Source: DATAAM01 sp036260075 (GTDB lineage Bacteria; Actinomycetota; Acidimicrobiia; Acidimicrobiales; JAHWLA01). Taken from it: a stretch of DNA of 27,631 nt. The position numbers were made by a program, and so were the translations under genes. The stretch covers positions 1 through 27,631 of the forward strand of contig DATAAM010000164.1 of assembly GCA_036260075.1 (NCBI GenBank), in the 5' to 3' direction. The notes beneath the pieces were generated by a model. The model ran no database searches and had not been told where the DNA came from. It saw only the letters and a program-made list of their open reading frames with translations. Positions 14,017 to 21,371 of the stretch are shown piece by piece. Numbering within the stretch: position 1 is the stretch's first letter; each line of letters starts with the position of its first letter.

Positions 14017-14627
14017 TCGAGGGCGGTGCGGAGGGCGCGGGCGGCGGCCTCGGGATCGGCCGCCTCGGTGAGCCACCGCACGGCCACCACCCGCGTGGCC
14101 CCCGCGGCCACGATCTCCCCCACCGTGGCCGGCGTGGCGCCCCCGGTCACGAAGAACGGCACCCCGGCGTTGGCCGCCGCGTAGCGCACGTAGTCGAGCC
14201 CGGTGCCCGCCCGGCCCGGCTTGGTGGGGGTGGGCACCACGGGCCCCACCGACAGGTAGTCGACGGGCTCGTGGCCGGCGGCGTCCAGCTCGGCGGGCGC
14301 GTGGGTCGACAGGCCGACGATGGCGTCGGGGCCGAGGATGCGCCGGCACACCGACGGCGGCACGTCGTCCTGGCCCACGTGCACCCCGTCGGCCTCCACC
14401 TCCAGCGCCAGGTCGGGGCGGTCGTTCAGCACGAACGGCACGCCGTGCTCCCGGCACACCTCGCGCACCACCTGGGCCCGTGCCGCCAGTGGCCGCGCCT
14501 CGAGCGACTTGTCGCGCAGCTGCACGAGGTCGACCCCGCCTCGGATGCAGGCGGCGACGAACTCGGCCAGGTCGGGCCGGTCGGGCGTGCACAGGTAGAG
14601 GCGGCGGTCGCCCAGCCGGTCACCCAC
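13986..14627 (-). CDS. thiE: Thiamine-phosphate synthase
   Basis: A 213-residue TIM-barrel enzyme that couples the pyrimidine and thiazole halves to give thiamine monophosphate. Recognisable motifs are VQLRDKS (pyrimidine diphosphate binding), VLNDRPDLALEVEADGVHVG, GLSTH, VGPVVPTPTKPG and FFVTGG near the thiazole-phosphate site. The GTG start at 14627 overlaps the thiS stop by 8 nt, so the genes form one unit. The final ten residues are encoded within a repeated palindrome, so the C-terminal tail may differ from homologues. Other thi genes (thiG, thiC, thiD) are not in the window. Confidence 0.92.
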   Translation of the reverse strand: MGDRLGDRRLYLCTPDRPDLAEFVAACIRGGVDLVQLRDKSLEARPLAARAQVVREVCREHGVPFVLNDRPDLALEVEADGVHVGQDDVPPSVCRRILGPDAIVGLSTHAPAELDAAGHEPVDYLSVGPVVPTPTKPGRAGTGLDYVRYAAANAGVPFFVTGGATPATVGEIVAAGATRVVAVRWLTEAADPEAAARALRTALDSFWWGIRGL

Positions 14628-14820
14628 CGGCGACCGCTCGCACCAGCTCCAGCCGGTCGCCCTCGGCCAGCGCCGTCGTGGCGAGCGCGGCCCGGGCCAC
14701 CGGCTCGCCGTTGCGCTCGACCAGCACCCACCTGCCGCCGAGGCCCAGCGTGGCCAGCAGCTCCTCCACCGTGGCGCCGTCGGGCACGTCGACCGGCCGG
14801 CCGTTGGCGATCACCTGCAC
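14620..14820 (-). CDS. thiS: Sulfur carrier protein ThiS
   Basis: A 66-residue ubiquitin-fold protein ending in the diagnostic Gly-Gly (AVAGG). Its C-terminus is adenylated and thiocarboxylated to donate sulfur for the thiazole ring of thiamine. The N-terminal MQVIANGRPVDVPDGATVEEL and the RAALATTALAEGDRLELV segment are typical of the family. The GTG at 14820 is preferred because TAGTCT ends 7 nt upstream; a GTG at 14814 is a less likely alternative. It overlaps thiE. Confidence 0.9.
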   Translation of the reverse strand: MQVIANGRPVDVPDGATVEELLATLGLGGRWVLVERNGEPVARAALATTALAEGDRLELVRAVAGG

Positions 14821-14827
14821 GAGCCGC

Positions 14828-14833
14828 AGACTA
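14828..14833 (-). promoter_or_regulatory. -10 box TAGTCT for thiS-thiE
   Basis: On the minus strand TAGTCT ends 7 nt before the thiS GTG at 14820. Its TAG is also the stop codon of the upstream gene. It may give thiS-thiE a leaderless promoter separate from read-through. Confidence 0.35.
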
Positions 14834-16351
14834 GAAGGCGGCCAAGTCGAAGAACTCGCCTTCGATCAGCGCCGCCTTCGGACGAGCCAGGCCGTCGCGC
14901 CAGGCGAGCACCCGGCCGCTCGCGCTGCCGCCCTGCTCCAGCACGAACAGCCACCGGCCGTCGCCCGACCAGGCGGCCTGCGGGAACACCCGCAGGTCCC
15001 CCTCCCACGCCTCCGCCAGCACCCCCAGCGAGCGGGCGTCGTGCACGGCGACCACCGCCTGCCGCACCACCCGCTCCACGTCTGTCCGGACCCAGACCAC
15101 CGCCAGCCTGCGGCCGTCGCCCGACACCACCACCCGCGCCGGCAGAAAACCGGCCCGGGGCGACGGCACCACCCGGTCGGCGGAGCCGGGCAACGTGCGG
15201 GCGAGCAACCGGGTGTCGTCCGACCACAACATGAGGTCGCCGCGCAGGGCGAAGAACGCGCCGGGCCGGAGCGCGGCGATCCGGTTGCCGCTCCGTCGGT
15301 CCACGACGTCGACCGACGGACCCTCCCCCTCTCCGTGGTAGTGCGTGAGCAGCAGGCGGCGGGCGGAGATCGCCGCCACTGTGCCCGCGCCGGGGCGCAC
15401 CTCGTCGCGGCGGACGCCGTTGCGGTCGAAGGCGTGCGCCACTGCCGGCCGCGTGTCCCCGGGGTCGGACGGCCGTGTCACGAACCACACCAGCCCGGTG
15501 TCGTCGGTGTCGGCGACCACCTCGTCGTAGCGCCCCACCGAGTGGCCGCGGCCCGAGGAGCCGAACGGCACGATCAGCCCCTCGCCGAGCACTGTCGTGC
15601 CGACGAAGCCGTCCGCCACCGCCCACTGGCCGATCGGGAACGGGTCTGCTCCGATGCTGCGCACCACGCCGGTGTCGATGTCGACCTCCAGCAGGCCCTC
15701 GTGGGTCGACGTGAACAGTCGACTGCCCGTCGGTTCGTCCAGCAGGGGAACGGCCTGCCGAGGGGCCGACAGCGGAGGCGGGCGCGGCGGACCGCCCGGA
15801 TCGAGGCCCCGTCGACGCAGGTCGTCGTCGATCCCCTGGGCGGCGGAGAACACGCCCTGGGCCGAGAACCACCGGGCGCCCGCCAGGCGGGCGCTGCGCA
15901 GCTCCTGGCGCAGCAGGGCCACGGTGTCGCGTCGCACCCGCCGCAGGCCGGGCTCGACGGCGAACACGCGCTCGGCTCGATCGACCAGTCGACCCAGTCG
16001 CTCGGCGTAGTCCCGGCTGATGGCCGCGACGCGCGTGTCGTGGGCAGCGGCACCGACGAGGCGGTAACCGGTGGACTCCCGGCGGCGGAGCTCAGCGACG
16101 AAGTCGTCGTACTGCGCCCGGAGCACCACGGCGGCCCGGACCTGGCGCTCCAGCGCCCGCACGCCGCGGACGACGAGCAGGGCGTGGGTGGTGCCCACGG
16201 CGGCGCACAGCACGGCCGCCACCAGCAACCCTCGCCGGTGGCGGCCGGCCCAGCCCGCGACCCGGAAGCCCGCCGATGGCCCCGATTGCGGAGGAAGGGC
16301 GTCCTCGAGGTCGACGATCTCAAGCTCGTCGCCCTCGTGCTCGCCCCGCAC
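14831..16351 (-). CDS. Membrane-anchored hypothetical protein with propeller-like C-terminal region
   Basis: A 506-residue protein with a short acidic cytoplasmic N-terminus (DELEIVDLED), one membrane helix at about 42-62 and a helical, Arg-rich stretch at about 65-165. A long beta-rich exported region from about 190 to the end follows. That region contains repeated segments such as DGRRLAVVWVRT and GDGRWLFVLEQGG, which suggest a beta-propeller. I do not recognise a family. The GTG at 16351 starts 5 nt after the stop of the upstream HhH-GPD gene, with AAGGG about 10 nt upstream. It probably belongs to the same operon, and thiS follows 10 nt downstream. Confidence 0.65.
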   Translation of the reverse strand: MRGEHEGDELEIVDLEDALPPQSGPSAGFRVAGWAGRHRRGLLVAAVLCAAVGTTHALLVVRGVRALERQVRAAVVLRAQYDDFVAELRRRESTGYRLVGAAAHDTRVAAISRDYAERLGRLVDRAERVFAVEPGLRRVRRDTVALLRQELRSARLAGARWFSAQGVFSAAQGIDDDLRRRGLDPGGPPRPPPLSAPRQAVPLLDEPTGSRLFTSTHEGLLEVDIDTGVVRSIGADPFPIGQWAVADGFVGTTVLGEGLIVPFGSSGRGHSVGRYDEVVADTDDTGLVWFVTRPSDPGDTRPAVAHAFDRNGVRRDEVRPGAGTVAAISARRLLLTHYHGEGEGPSVDVVDRRSGNRIAALRPGAFFALRGDLMLWSDDTRLLARTLPGSADRVVPSPRAGFLPARVVVSGDGRRLAVVWVRTDVERVVRQAVVAVHDARSLGVLAEAWEGDLRVFPQAAWSGDGRWLFVLEQGGSASGRVLAWRDGLARPKAALIEGEFFDLAAF

Positions 16352-16356
16352 GAGCG

Positions 16357-16932
16357 TCAGCCCTTCGCCGCTCGGGCCTTCTTCGCCTGCTTGCACTCGC
16401 GCACGCGCGCCAGGCTCTCGGGGCCCGTGATGTCGGCCACCGACATGTGGGTGCCGTCGGCGCCGTAGGGACCGGCCGCCTCTCGCCAGCCGGGGGGCTG
16501 CACGCCGAGCTGCTTGCCGAGCAGGGCCACGAAGATGCGGGCCTTCTGCTCGCCGAAGCCGGGCAGACGCTTCACCCGCCGCAGCAGCTCCTCGCCGGTC
16601 TTCGCCGTCTTCCACACACGGTCGGCCCGCCCGCCGTACTCGTCGACGAGGATGCGGCACAGCTCCTGCACCCGCTTGGCGTTCGAGCCGGGAAAGCGGT
16701 GCAGGGCGGGGCGCGCCGCGAACACCTCGGCCAGCTCCCCGGGGTCGCGCCCGGCGATGTCGGCGGCGTCGAGCCGGCCGCCCAGCCGCTCCCGCAGCCG
16801 GAGCGGTGCGGCGAACGCCCACTCGAGCGGCACCTGCTGGTCGAGCACCATTCCGACGAGCAACGCCAACGGGTCCTTCGACAGGAGCCGGTCGGCCTCG
16901 GGGTCGCCGGAGAGCGCGAGGGTGGCAGGCAC
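16357..16932 (-). CDS. HhH-GPD family base-excision-repair-like protein
   Basis: A 191-residue compact member of the helix-hairpin-helix/Gly-Pro-Asp DNA glycosylase superfamily. The hairpin motif RLPGFGEQKARI is at about 122-133 and the N-terminal LVGMVLDQQVPLEWAF segment matches the small actinobacterial HhH-GPD subgroup. In endonuclease III the hairpin reads LPGVGRK with a catalytic Lys; here that position is Gln129, with Lys130 next to it. I find no Asp at the usual distance downstream and no four-Cys iron-sulfur motif. It may bind DNA without classical glycosylase chemistry. The GTG start at 16932 is the best available; a ribosome binding site is not obvious. Confidence 0.75.
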   Translation of the reverse strand: MPATLALSGDPEADRLLSKDPLALLVGMVLDQQVPLEWAFAAPLRLRERLGGRLDAADIAGRDPGELAEVFAARPALHRFPGSNAKRVQELCRILVDEYGGRADRVWKTAKTGEELLRRVKRLPGFGEQKARIFVALLGKQLGVQPPGWREAAGPYGADGTHMSVADITGPESLARVRECKQAKKARAAKG

Positions 16933-16949
16933 GACGGGGATTCTCGCGC

Positions 16950-17363
16950 TCAGCCCAGTGCGAAGAAGACCCGGCCCTCGCACGAGGTGGCGCCGTCGAC
17001 GCTGGCCCGGCCGCGGGCCCACCCGCCCCGGGCGCTCAGCCGTTCGACGTCGACCTCGAGGAGCAGCTCGTCGCCCGGCCGCACGATGCGCCGGAAGCGC
17101 ACCTTCTCCACCCCGCCGAAGAGCGGGAGCGCGCCTGTGTACCGCAGGTCGGAGAGCACGGCCACCGCGCCGGCCTGGGCCAGCGCCTCCAGCTGGATGA
17201 CGCCGGGGAAGACCGGGTTCCCCGGGAAGTGCCCCGCCAGGAACGCCTCCTCGCCCGTCACCGTGTAGCGGGCGACCACCCGCTCGCCCGGCACCACCTC
17301 GTCGACCACGTCGACGAACCGGAACGGCGGCCGGTGCGGGAGCAGGTTGACCGGGTTCGTCAC
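16950..17363 (-). CDS. fabZ: 3-hydroxyacyl-ACP dehydratase, FabZ type
   Basis: A 137-residue single hot-dog-fold dehydratase of standard FabZ length. The catalytic motif AGHFPGNPVFPGVIQLEALAQ has His45 and Glu59. The opening LLPHRPPFRFVD is also typical. It removes water from 3-hydroxyacyl-ACP to give trans-2-enoyl-ACP in type II fatty acid synthesis. Its GTG overlaps the stop of the MerR-type regulator gene as GTGA, so its expression is tied to the regulator. The other FAS genes lie on the opposite strand, starting at 18233. Confidence 0.9.
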   Translation of the reverse strand: MTNPVNLLPHRPPFRFVDVVDEVVPGERVVARYTVTGEEAFLAGHFPGNPVFPGVIQLEALAQAGAVAVLSDLRYTGALPLFGGVEKVRFRRIVRPGDELLLEVDVERLSARGGWARGRASVDGATSCEGRVFFALG

Positions 17364-18124
17364 GCCGGTGTGGCCAGTTGCAGCCGGCGCTCCACGACCT
17401 TGCGCAGCGCGGCCCGCTCCGAGCGCGAGCCGGTGCGGTCGAGCTCCTGTTGCAGCGCTCTGAGCAGGGTGCGCTGGAACGTGTAGCTGATGAGCTCGGT
17501 GGCGGCCTGGATGGTCAGCCGGAAGGCGGCGACCATTCGCTCGGCCTCTTCGCGCTTGGGCATGCCCGAGGCCAGCAGCGGCTCGCGGACGTACTGGAGG
17601 AAGAGCTCGACCGTGTCCTGGGCAAGCTCGTCGGCCGCTTCGAGCTGCACTCGCGCCACCCGCACGAACTCCTCGATGGGGACGCCGCTGCCCAGGAGCG
17701 TCAGCACCATGCGCACGGCCCGCACGTCCTCGGGCGTGTAGCGGCGCTCCTCGCCCGTCTTGTGGGGCTGGAGGATCCCCGACCCCTCCAGCGACCGCAG
17801 GAGCGCAGGCGGCACACCGGTGCGCTCGGAGAGCTCGGCCAGGGTGAGCGTCTCGTGCTCGGTGGCGATCACCGCGTCGGCAAACGGCCGGCGCGGATCG
17901 CCGGTGGGGCCCTGCTCGAGCAGCGAGGCGATGGCCCGCAGCGAGTGGCCCCGTGTCTTCAGGTCGCGGATCAGGCGCAGGCGCTCCACGTGCTGGTCGC
18001 CGTAGAGCGCCACCCGGCCCTCGTGCCGGGGCGGCGGGAGGAGCCCCTTCGACTGGTACGAGCGCAAGGCCTCGACGCTCACGCCTGCCACCGCCGCCAG
18101 CTCCTCGACCCGGTACTTCGACAT
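17360..18124 (-). CDS. Tandem MerR-domain transcriptional regulator
   Basis: A 254-residue protein with two MerR-type helix-turn-helix regions in one chain. The first is at about 4-71 (YRVEELAAVAGVSVEALRSY) and the second at about 93-165 (LTLAELSERTGVPPALLRSL). A helical C-terminal region at about 165-254 may be a dimerisation or ligand domain. It is cotranslated with fabZ and divergent from fabD across 108 nt, so it is a strong candidate regulator of fatty acid synthesis. The ligand could be an acyl-CoA or malonyl-CoA, but this is inference. The ATG is preceded by TACGAT (18139-18134) 9 nt upstream, with GGGAG in the short leader. Confidence 0.85.
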   Translation of the reverse strand: MSKYRVEELAAVAGVSVEALRSYQSKGLLPPPRHEGRVALYGDQHVERLRLIRDLKTRGHSLRAIASLLEQGPTGDPRRPFADAVIATEHETLTLAELSERTGVPPALLRSLEGSGILQPHKTGEERRYTPEDVRAVRMVLTLLGSGVPIEEFVRVARVQLEAADELAQDTVELFLQYVREPLLASGMPKREEAERMVAAFRLTIQAATELISYTFQRTLLRALQQELDRTGSRSERAALRKVVERRLQLATPA

Positions 18125-18133
18125 TGTCTCCCA

Positions 18134-18139
18134 ATCGTA
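18134..18139 (-). promoter_or_regulatory. -10 box TACGAT for the merR-fabZ unit
   Basis: TACGAT on the minus strand ends 9 nt before the ATG at 18124. It overlaps a perfect odd dyad CGTAATACG (18136-18144), which could be an autoregulatory site. Confidence 0.45.
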
Positions 18140-18147
18140 ATACGGAT

Positions 18148-18179
18148 TTGTCGAAACATTCGATGATTCTGTGTAACGA
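18148..18179 (+). promoter_or_regulatory. Candidate fabD operon promoter with dyad in the spacer
   Basis: TTGTCG (18148-18153) could be the -35 box, with TGTAAC (18172-18177, 18-nt spacer) or TAACGA (18174-18179, 20-nt spacer) as the -10. The inverted repeat TCGAA-ACA-TTCGA (18151-18163) overlaps the -35 and spacer. A dyad inside a long spacer is the classic arrangement for MerR-type activators, and a MerR-type gene is divergent here. Confidence 0.4.
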
Positions 18180-18190
18180 TCTGGGGGCAG

Positions 18191-18216
18191 CCGCGGTCGG
18201 ATGCTCCGATTCGCGG
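18191..18216 (+). promoter_or_regulatory. Stem-loop in the fabD leader
   Basis: Positions 18191-18200 and 18206-18216 can form a 9-bp stem with a small internal bulge and loop ATGCT. Its 3' end touches the purine-rich AAAGGG ribosome binding site region (18219-18224) before the fabD ATG, so it might modulate translation. It may also be chance in GC-rich DNA. Confidence 0.3.
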
Positions 18217-18232
18217 AGAAAGGGCCTACCAC

Positions 18233-19141
18233 ATGGGCGTGGGGATCGTGTTCCCCGGACAAGGCGCGCAGCACGAGGGCATGGGCCTTCCGTGGCGCGC
18301 CCACGCGGCGTGGGACGCCGTCGTCGGCCGGGCCGAGGACGTGCTGGGCCAACCGGTCGGCGACGTGCTGCTGGGCGATGCGCCCAAGCGCACCCGCGAC
18401 GCGCAGCTCGCCGTGCTGCTCGCCTCCCTCCTGGCGTGGGAGGCCCTGCGCCCCGAGGTGCCGGATGTCACGGCCTTTGCGGGCCACTCGCTCGGCCAGT
18501 TGACCGCGCTCATCGCCTCCGGCGTGCTGTCTCTCGACGACGGCCTGCGCTTCGCCTTGGCCCGAGCCGACGCCACGCAGGCGGCCGCCGACCGCCGGCC
18601 GGGTGGCATGGCCGCCCTCCTGGGCGCCACCGAGGCCCAGGTGGACGCCGCCTGCGCAGCGGCGCCGGGCTCCTGCTTCATGGCCAACGACAACGCGCCG
18701 GGGCAGGTGGTCATCGCCGGGACGGCCGAAGGGCTCGACGCGGGCATCGAGGCAGCCAAGGCGGCGGGCGCCCGCAAGGTGATGGTCCTGCGGGTGGGTG
18801 GCGCCTTCCACACGCCGCTGATGGACGACGCCCGCCAGGCGCTTCGCCCCACGCTCGAAGGCATGGCGATGGCGCCGCCCAGCGCGCCGGTGGTGGGCAA
18901 CGGTGACGCCGCCCCGCACCAGGACGCCGACTGGGCCGACCGCCTGGCCGACCACCTGGTGCAACCCGTCCGGTGGCGGCAGTCGCTGGAGACCATGGCC
19001 CACCTCGGCGTCGACTCGCTGATCGAGGTGGGACCGGGGACGACGTTGGCCGGCATGGCCCGGCGGACGACCCCCGACGTACCCGTTCGCAACGTGAGCA
19101 CGCCCGCCGACGCGGGCGTGCCGGTGGAGGTCGATCGATGA
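18233..19141 (+). CDS. fabD: Malonyl-CoA:ACP transacylase
   Basis: A 302-residue acyltransferase that loads malonate from CoA onto acyl carrier protein. The N-terminal VFPGQGAQ motif, nucleophile Ser86 in AGHSLGQ and His193 in GGAFHTPLM are all present, and the length is normal for FabD. It is the first gene of the plus-strand FAS operon. The ATG at 18233 follows AAAGGG (18219-18224) by 8 nt and lies downstream of a leader with a stem-loop. Its stop overlaps the next ATG as ATGA. Confidence 0.93.
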   Translation: MGVGIVFPGQGAQHEGMGLPWRAHAAWDAVVGRAEDVLGQPVGDVLLGDAPKRTRDAQLAVLLASLLAWEALRPEVPDVTAFAGHSLGQLTALIASGVLSLDDGLRFALARADATQAAADRRPGGMAALLGATEAQVDAACAAAPGSCFMANDNAPGQVVIAGTAEGLDAGIEAAKAAGARKVMVLRVGGAFHTPLMDDARQALRPTLEGMAMAPPSAPVVGNGDAAPHQDADWADRLADHLVQPVRWRQSLETMAHLGVDSLIEVGPGTTLAGMARRTTPDVPVRNVSTPADAGVPVEVDR

Positions 19142-19410
19142 CGGCAGTGCTGGCACCGGGTGAAGAGCTGCGCGTCCCCGAACGGGTCATCGTGGCCCCG
19201 GCCGTGGGCGTCTTCCAGCCGCTCCCGCCCGAGACGGTGACGGCCGAGGGCGAGTTGGTGGACGAGGGCCAGCCCGTCGGCACCGTCTCGGTGGGCGGCG
19301 AGCAGGTCCCGGTGCGTTCCGCGTTCCGCGGCTTCCTCATGGGCATGTTGGCAGCCCCGGGCGAACGCGTCCGCGAAGGACAGCCGGTCGCCTGGCTCCG
19401 CGCGCTGTGA
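19138..19410 (+). CDS. Biotinyl/lipoyl-domain-like protein without lysine
   Basis: A 90-residue protein whose pattern follows biotin carboxyl carrier domains. APAVGVFQPLP resembles the SPMVGTFYRSP opening, DEGQPVGTV the mid turn, and SAFRGFLMGMLAAPGERVREGQPVAWL the closing half. The modified lysine of the usual MKM hairpin is absent, and the protein contains no lysine at all, so it cannot be biotinylated or lipoylated in the normal way. Both ends overlap neighbours by 4 nt (fabD and fabH), so it is made in step with the FAS enzymes. It may be a structural or assembly partner of the carboxyltransferase encoded downstream. The fold assignment is by eye. Confidence 0.7.
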   Translation: MTAVLAPGEELRVPERVIVAPAVGVFQPLPPETVTAEGELVDEGQPVGTVSVGGEQVPVRSAFRGFLMGMLAAPGERVREGQPVAWLRAL

Positions 19411-20348
19411 CGGCGACCGTCACCGGCCTCGGGTGCGCGTTGCCCTCCCGGCGCCTGACCAACGCCGACCTCGAGGCCCGCGTCGACACCACGGACCGCT
19501 GGATCGTGGAGCGCACCGGCATCCGCGAGCGGCGCATCGCCGGGCCCGACGACACGACCGCCTCCCTCGCCACCGCGGCCGGGGGCGCCGCCATCAAGGA
19601 CGCCGGGCTGACCCCGGACGACATCGACCTCCTCGTGCTCGCCACCTGCACCCCCGACCAGCAGCTCCCCCACACGTCGGCTCGCGTGCAGGACGCCCTT
19701 GGGCTGCGGTGCGGGGCGCTCGACCTCGGCGCCGCCTGCGCCGGGTTCGTGTACGCGCTCGGGTTCGCAGCGTCGATCGTCGAGACCGGGCGGGCCGAGC
19801 ACGTCGTGGTGGTGGGGGCCGAGACCCTCAGCCGGATCATCGACCCCGACGATCGAGGCACGGCCGTGCTCTTCGGCGACGGCGCAGGCGCCTGCGTCGT
19901 GTCGCGGAGCGACCAGCCGGGCGGGCTGCTCTCCTGGCACGTGGGCTGCGACGGCGCCGCCGCCGACCTGTTGCAGATACCTCCCGAGGCCGGATTCCTC
20001 CAGATGGACGGGCCGGAGGTGTTCCGGCGGGCGGTGCGCGTGGTGGTGGAGTCGGCGGCGGCCGCGCTCGCCCGCGCCGGGCTGGCCGCCGAGGACGTCG
20101 GGCTGTTCGTGCCGCACCAGGCCAACATCCGCATCATCCAGGCTGCCGCCGAGCGGCTCGGGATCCCCATGGAGCGCGTGGTGGTGAACATCGAGCGGTA
20201 CGGGAACACCTCGGCCGCCTCGATCCCGATCGCGCTGCACGAGGCCGTGACCGCAGGCCGGCTGTCCGCGGGCGACGTCGTGCTCATGTCCGGATTCGGG
20301 GCGGGCATGACCTACGCCAGCGCCACGCTGCGGTGGGGGGCGGCATGA
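19407..20348 (+). CDS. fabH: Beta-ketoacyl-ACP synthase III
   Basis: A 313-residue condensing enzyme that starts fatty acid synthesis by joining an acyl-CoA primer to malonyl-ACP. The triad is Cys111 (DLGAACAGFVYAL), His237 (PHQANIRI) and Asn267 (YGNTSAASIP). The opening GLGCALPSRRLTN and ERTGIRERRIA are typical. The GTG overlaps the preceding stop and the stop overlaps the fabG ATG, both by 4 nt. Primer specificity (acetyl or branched) cannot be judged by eye. Confidence 0.93.
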   Translation: MTATVTGLGCALPSRRLTNADLEARVDTTDRWIVERTGIRERRIAGPDDTTASLATAAGGAAIKDAGLTPDDIDLLVLATCTPDQQLPHTSARVQDALGLRCGALDLGAACAGFVYALGFAASIVETGRAEHVVVVGAETLSRIIDPDDRGTAVLFGDGAGACVVSRSDQPGGLLSWHVGCDGAAADLLQIPPEAGFLQMDGPEVFRRAVRVVVESAAAALARAGLAAEDVGLFVPHQANIRIIQAAAERLGIPMERVVVNIERYGNTSAASIPIALHEAVTAGRLSAGDVVLMSGFGAGMTYASATLRWGAA

Positions 20349-21082
20349 CGGTCGCCTTCGTCACCGGCGGGTCCCGCGGCATCGGGCGCGCCACCGCGCT
20401 CGCGTTGGCCGAGGCGGGCCACGTGGTGGCCGTCGGCTGGTCGAGGGACGAGCAGGGCGCGGGCAAGACGGCGGCCGAGATCGAGGAGCGCGGCGGGCGG
20501 GCGGCGCCCGTGCAGGTCGACGTGGCCGACCCCGGCTCGGTCGACGCCGCCTTCAGTGCGGTCGAAGCAGACCTCGGGCCGGTCGGGGTGCTCGTGAACA
20601 ACGCAGGCGTCACCCACGACGGCCTGCTCCTGCGCATGCCCGACCAGCAATGGCAGGAGGTGCTCCGCACCAACCTCGACGGCGCCTTCCATGCCATACG
20701 ACGGGCGCTGCCCGGGATGGTGCGAGCGCGCACGGGCCGCATCGTGAACGTGGGCTCGGTGGCGGGGTTGCTCGGCTCGGCCGGGCAGGCCAACTACGCC
20801 GCCGCCAAGGCGGGCCTCGTCGGCCTCACCCGCTCGGTGGCGCGCGAGCTGGCCAGCCGGGGCGTGACGTGCAACGTCGTGGCACCCGGCCCCATCGCCA
20901 CGGCGATGCTCGACGCCCTCCCGGAGGCGCGGGTCGAGGACCTGGCCCGGCAGGTGCCCGTCGGCCGGCTGGGCACGCCCGAGGAGGTGGCGGCCGTCAT
21001 CGCCTTCCTCTGCAGCGACGCCGCCGCGTACGTGACCGGTGCCGTCGTCCCTGTGGACGGCGGCCTCGGCATGGGCCACTGA
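20345..21082 (+). CDS. fabG: 3-oxoacyl-ACP reductase
   Basis: A 245-residue short-chain dehydrogenase of normal FabG length that reduces 3-oxoacyl-ACP with NADPH. The cofactor motif TGGSRGIG is at 7-14 and NNAG at 85-88. The catalytic residues are Asn110, Ser138, Tyr151 and Lys155 (YAAAK). The C-terminal VTGAVVPVDGGLGM is typical. Being between fabH and acpP makes the fatty acid role firm. The ATG overlaps the fabH stop as ATGA. Confidence 0.94.
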   Translation: MTVAFVTGGSRGIGRATALALAEAGHVVAVGWSRDEQGAGKTAAEIEERGGRAAPVQVDVADPGSVDAAFSAVEADLGPVGVLVNNAGVTHDGLLLRMPDQQWQEVLRTNLDGAFHAIRRALPGMVRARTGRIVNVGSVAGLLGSAGQANYAAAKAGLVGLTRSVARELASRGVTCNVVAPGPIATAMLDALPEARVEDLARQVPVGRLGTPEEVAAVIAFLCSDAAAYVTGAVVPVDGGLGMGH

Positions 21083-21119
21083 TCGCAAGAGTCGAGAACA
21101 ACAAGGAGAGCACCAACCG

Positions 21120-21371
21120 ATGAACCGCAACGACGTGCTGGGCACCATCCGCGAGGTCGCCGTCGAGATCCTCGGCGTCGAAGGCGACGCCGTGAACGAG
21201 GGCGCCTCGTTCAAGGACGACCTGGGAGCGGACAGCCTCGACCTGGTGGAAGTGGTCATGGCGCTGGAGGAGCGCCTGGACATCGCCATCCCCGAGGAGG
21301 AGCTGGGCGACATCACGACCGTGGGCCAGGCGATCGACGTCGTGCTGGCCAAGGTCGCGGCGCGCACATGA
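21120..21371 (+). CDS. acpP: Acyl carrier protein
   Basis: An 83-residue acyl carrier protein with the phosphopantetheine attachment site Ser39 in GADSLDLVEV. It is acidic and helical, as expected, with EERLDIAIPEEE as the recognition helix. It carries the growing chain for all FAS II enzymes encoded here. It is the only gene in the operon core with its own strong ribosome binding site (AAGGAG at 21103-21108) and a 37-nt gap upstream, which fits the need for high ACP levels. Its stop overlaps the fabF ATG. Confidence 0.95.
   Translation: MNRNDVLGTIREVAVEILGVEGDAVNEGASFKDDLGADSLDLVEVVMALEERLDIAIPEEELGDITTVGQAIDVVLAKVAART

Noticed and set aside
14620..14840. TPP riboswitch in front of thiS-thiE
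   Set aside because: The upstream sequence is coding DNA of the neighbouring gene, with only 10 nt of gap and no CUGAGA-type core.
18134..18144. A third symmetric ANNNTANNNT core at the merR/fabD divergent region
   Set aside because: The plus-strand half reads TAATAC and lacks the final T, and it lies about 90 nt from fabD, so it was not counted with the other two.
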